Source: Bacteroidota bacterium (GTDB lineage Bacteria > Bacteroidota > Ignavibacteria > Ignavibacteriales > Melioribacteraceae). Taken from it: a stretch of DNA of 64,000 nt. Below, piece by piece: positions 63,479 through 64,000 of this stretch. The position numbers and the translations under genes are program-made. Numbering within the stretch: position 1 is the first letter of the stretch; every line of letters begins with the position of its first letter. The notes beneath the pieces are model-generated. The model was given only the letters and a program-made list of their open reading frames with translations, made no database searches and had not been told where the DNA came from. The stretch spans positions 186,001 to 250,000 of the forward strand of contig JAHISV010000008.1 in assembly GCA_018818065.1 (NCBI GenBank), written 5' to 3'.

Positions 63479-64000
63479 CTATCCTTTTATTTCGTTTTTT
63501 CTTCTGATTGTTGTAATACCAAGTCCTAAGGACATTACAATTACTCCAAGCCACAAGAAGCTAATAAATGGTTTAATACTGAAATCGATTGATAAGACAC
63601 CTTTGTGTTGGGTTATTGAAGAATCCTTTGGGTCATCTTTAACAGCAAGAACCTCAATATTCCCAGCAACATCGAGGGATACAAGTCTTAATGTGAGTTT
63701 TTGGTTCTCGATATATTGTTCGCCATACTGCTTCTCTCCATTTACTTGTTTCATAACGAGCATCAATTCAGAAGTAGTATCCTCATAGACGAGTTTTAAC
63801 TTTGCTGCAATTTGAAAGTCGTTTCCGCTCATCATTTTATTCATTACATCCGGTGGGAAGTCAAATCCTTCAAAATTAACCTTCATACTATAGTAATCTT
63901 TCTCTTCACCCTTTCTCAACTTCAACGTAGGTTCTTTACTAGTGTCCCCTTCTGTGAATGAAATCGGTGATACGTAAAGATCCTCATTCCAAAAATTTAG
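63479..64000 (-). CDS. C-terminal part of a cytochrome c assembly-like protein (cut by window edge)
   Basis: The frame is open from the window end to the stop at 63479, about 173 codons, with no start seen; the in-frame TTG at 63925 is internal. It begins LNFWNEDLYVSPISFTEGD and ends in a membrane helix PFISFLWLGVIVMSLGLGI followed by TIRRKNEIKG. This periplasmic beta domain plus final helix resembles the C-terminal end of CcmF/CcsA-like haem-lyase subunits. That call is tentative. It is 10 bases upstream of the CopB-like gene, so the two are co-transcribed. Confidence 0.5.
   Translation of the reverse strand, partial: LNFWNEDLYVSPISFTEGDTSKEPTLKLRKGEEKDYYSMKVNFEGFDFPPDVMNKMMSGNDFQIAAKLKLVYEDTTSELMLVMKQVNGEKQYGEQYIENQKLTLRLVSLDVAGNIEVLAVKDDPKDSSITQHKGVLSIDFSIKPFISFLWLGVIVMSLGLGITTIRRKNEIKG

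Overview
The window reads like a piece of chromosome from the Ignavibacteria/Bacteroidota-Chlorobi side of the tree. The pointers are low GC, two secreted proteins with a 'YPNPFNPST' type IX secretion sorting domain, a SusC-like TonB receptor paired with a DUF4249 lipoprotein, AsnA-type asparagine synthetase, TPR-rich signalling proteins, and adaptor/TolC/RND metal pumps of the Bacteroidota type. Shine-Dalgarno sequences are clear before many genes. No rRNA, intact tRNA, CRISPR array or intact insertion sequence was seen.

Left part (1-32.4 kb), mostly housekeeping. A long leftward series carries dapF, a small monooxygenase-fold protein, a PHP phosphoesterase, a membrane TPR protein, efp, accB, accC and gcvH. 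After a hairpin come guaA, a TPR protein, radC and two small envelope proteins (coiled-coil lipoprotein, LysM protein). Next are a TPR histidine kinase (+) and a leftward asnA/LysE-exporter pair preceded by an unannotated 52-codon leader peptide that ends in a run of asparagine codons. Then follow a DUF885 metallopeptidase-like lipoprotein, EttA, a decayed RAYT transposase, the DUF4249/TonB pair, MscS and a nucleoid-associated protein. From 23.9 to 32.3 kb lies a sugar module: GalE, a DUF2271-like protein, a GH109-like secreted NAD-dependent glycosidase and a GHMP sugar kinase, divergent from a sodium/solute symporter, a sugar nucleotidyltransferase and a ROK repressor. It fits import of galactose or N-acetylgalactosamine with conversion through the 1-phosphate to a UDP-sugar.

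At 32471-32490 a 20-base match to the 3' end of tmRNA (ssrA), without the rest of the gene and followed by a terminator, looks like the attachment scar of an integrated element. Everything to the right is accessory in character. First comes a MoeB-rhodanese protein, a type IX cargo protein, a very large secreted TPR-CHAT protease-like protein, a membrane anti-sigma factor and an ECF sigma factor. Two nearly identical two-part promoter motifs (before the anti-sigma gene and before a second type IX cargo gene) suggest the regulon of that sigma factor.

From 42 kb to the end is a metal-resistance block: a Zn/Cd/Pb-type P-ATPase, two complete TolC-adaptor-RND exporters (each headed by a small Cys- or His-rich protein), a PII-like protein, a CadC-like ArsR regulator with a clear palindromic operator, and a copper-type set (CopB-like P-ATPase with a His-rich tail, MerR regulator with a two-CW cysteine domain, two outer-membrane barrels and a Met-rich secreted protein). 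The last gene is cut by the window edge and looks like the C-terminal end of a cytochrome c assembly protein.

All functional assignments come from reading motifs and gene order by eye; no database search was run.
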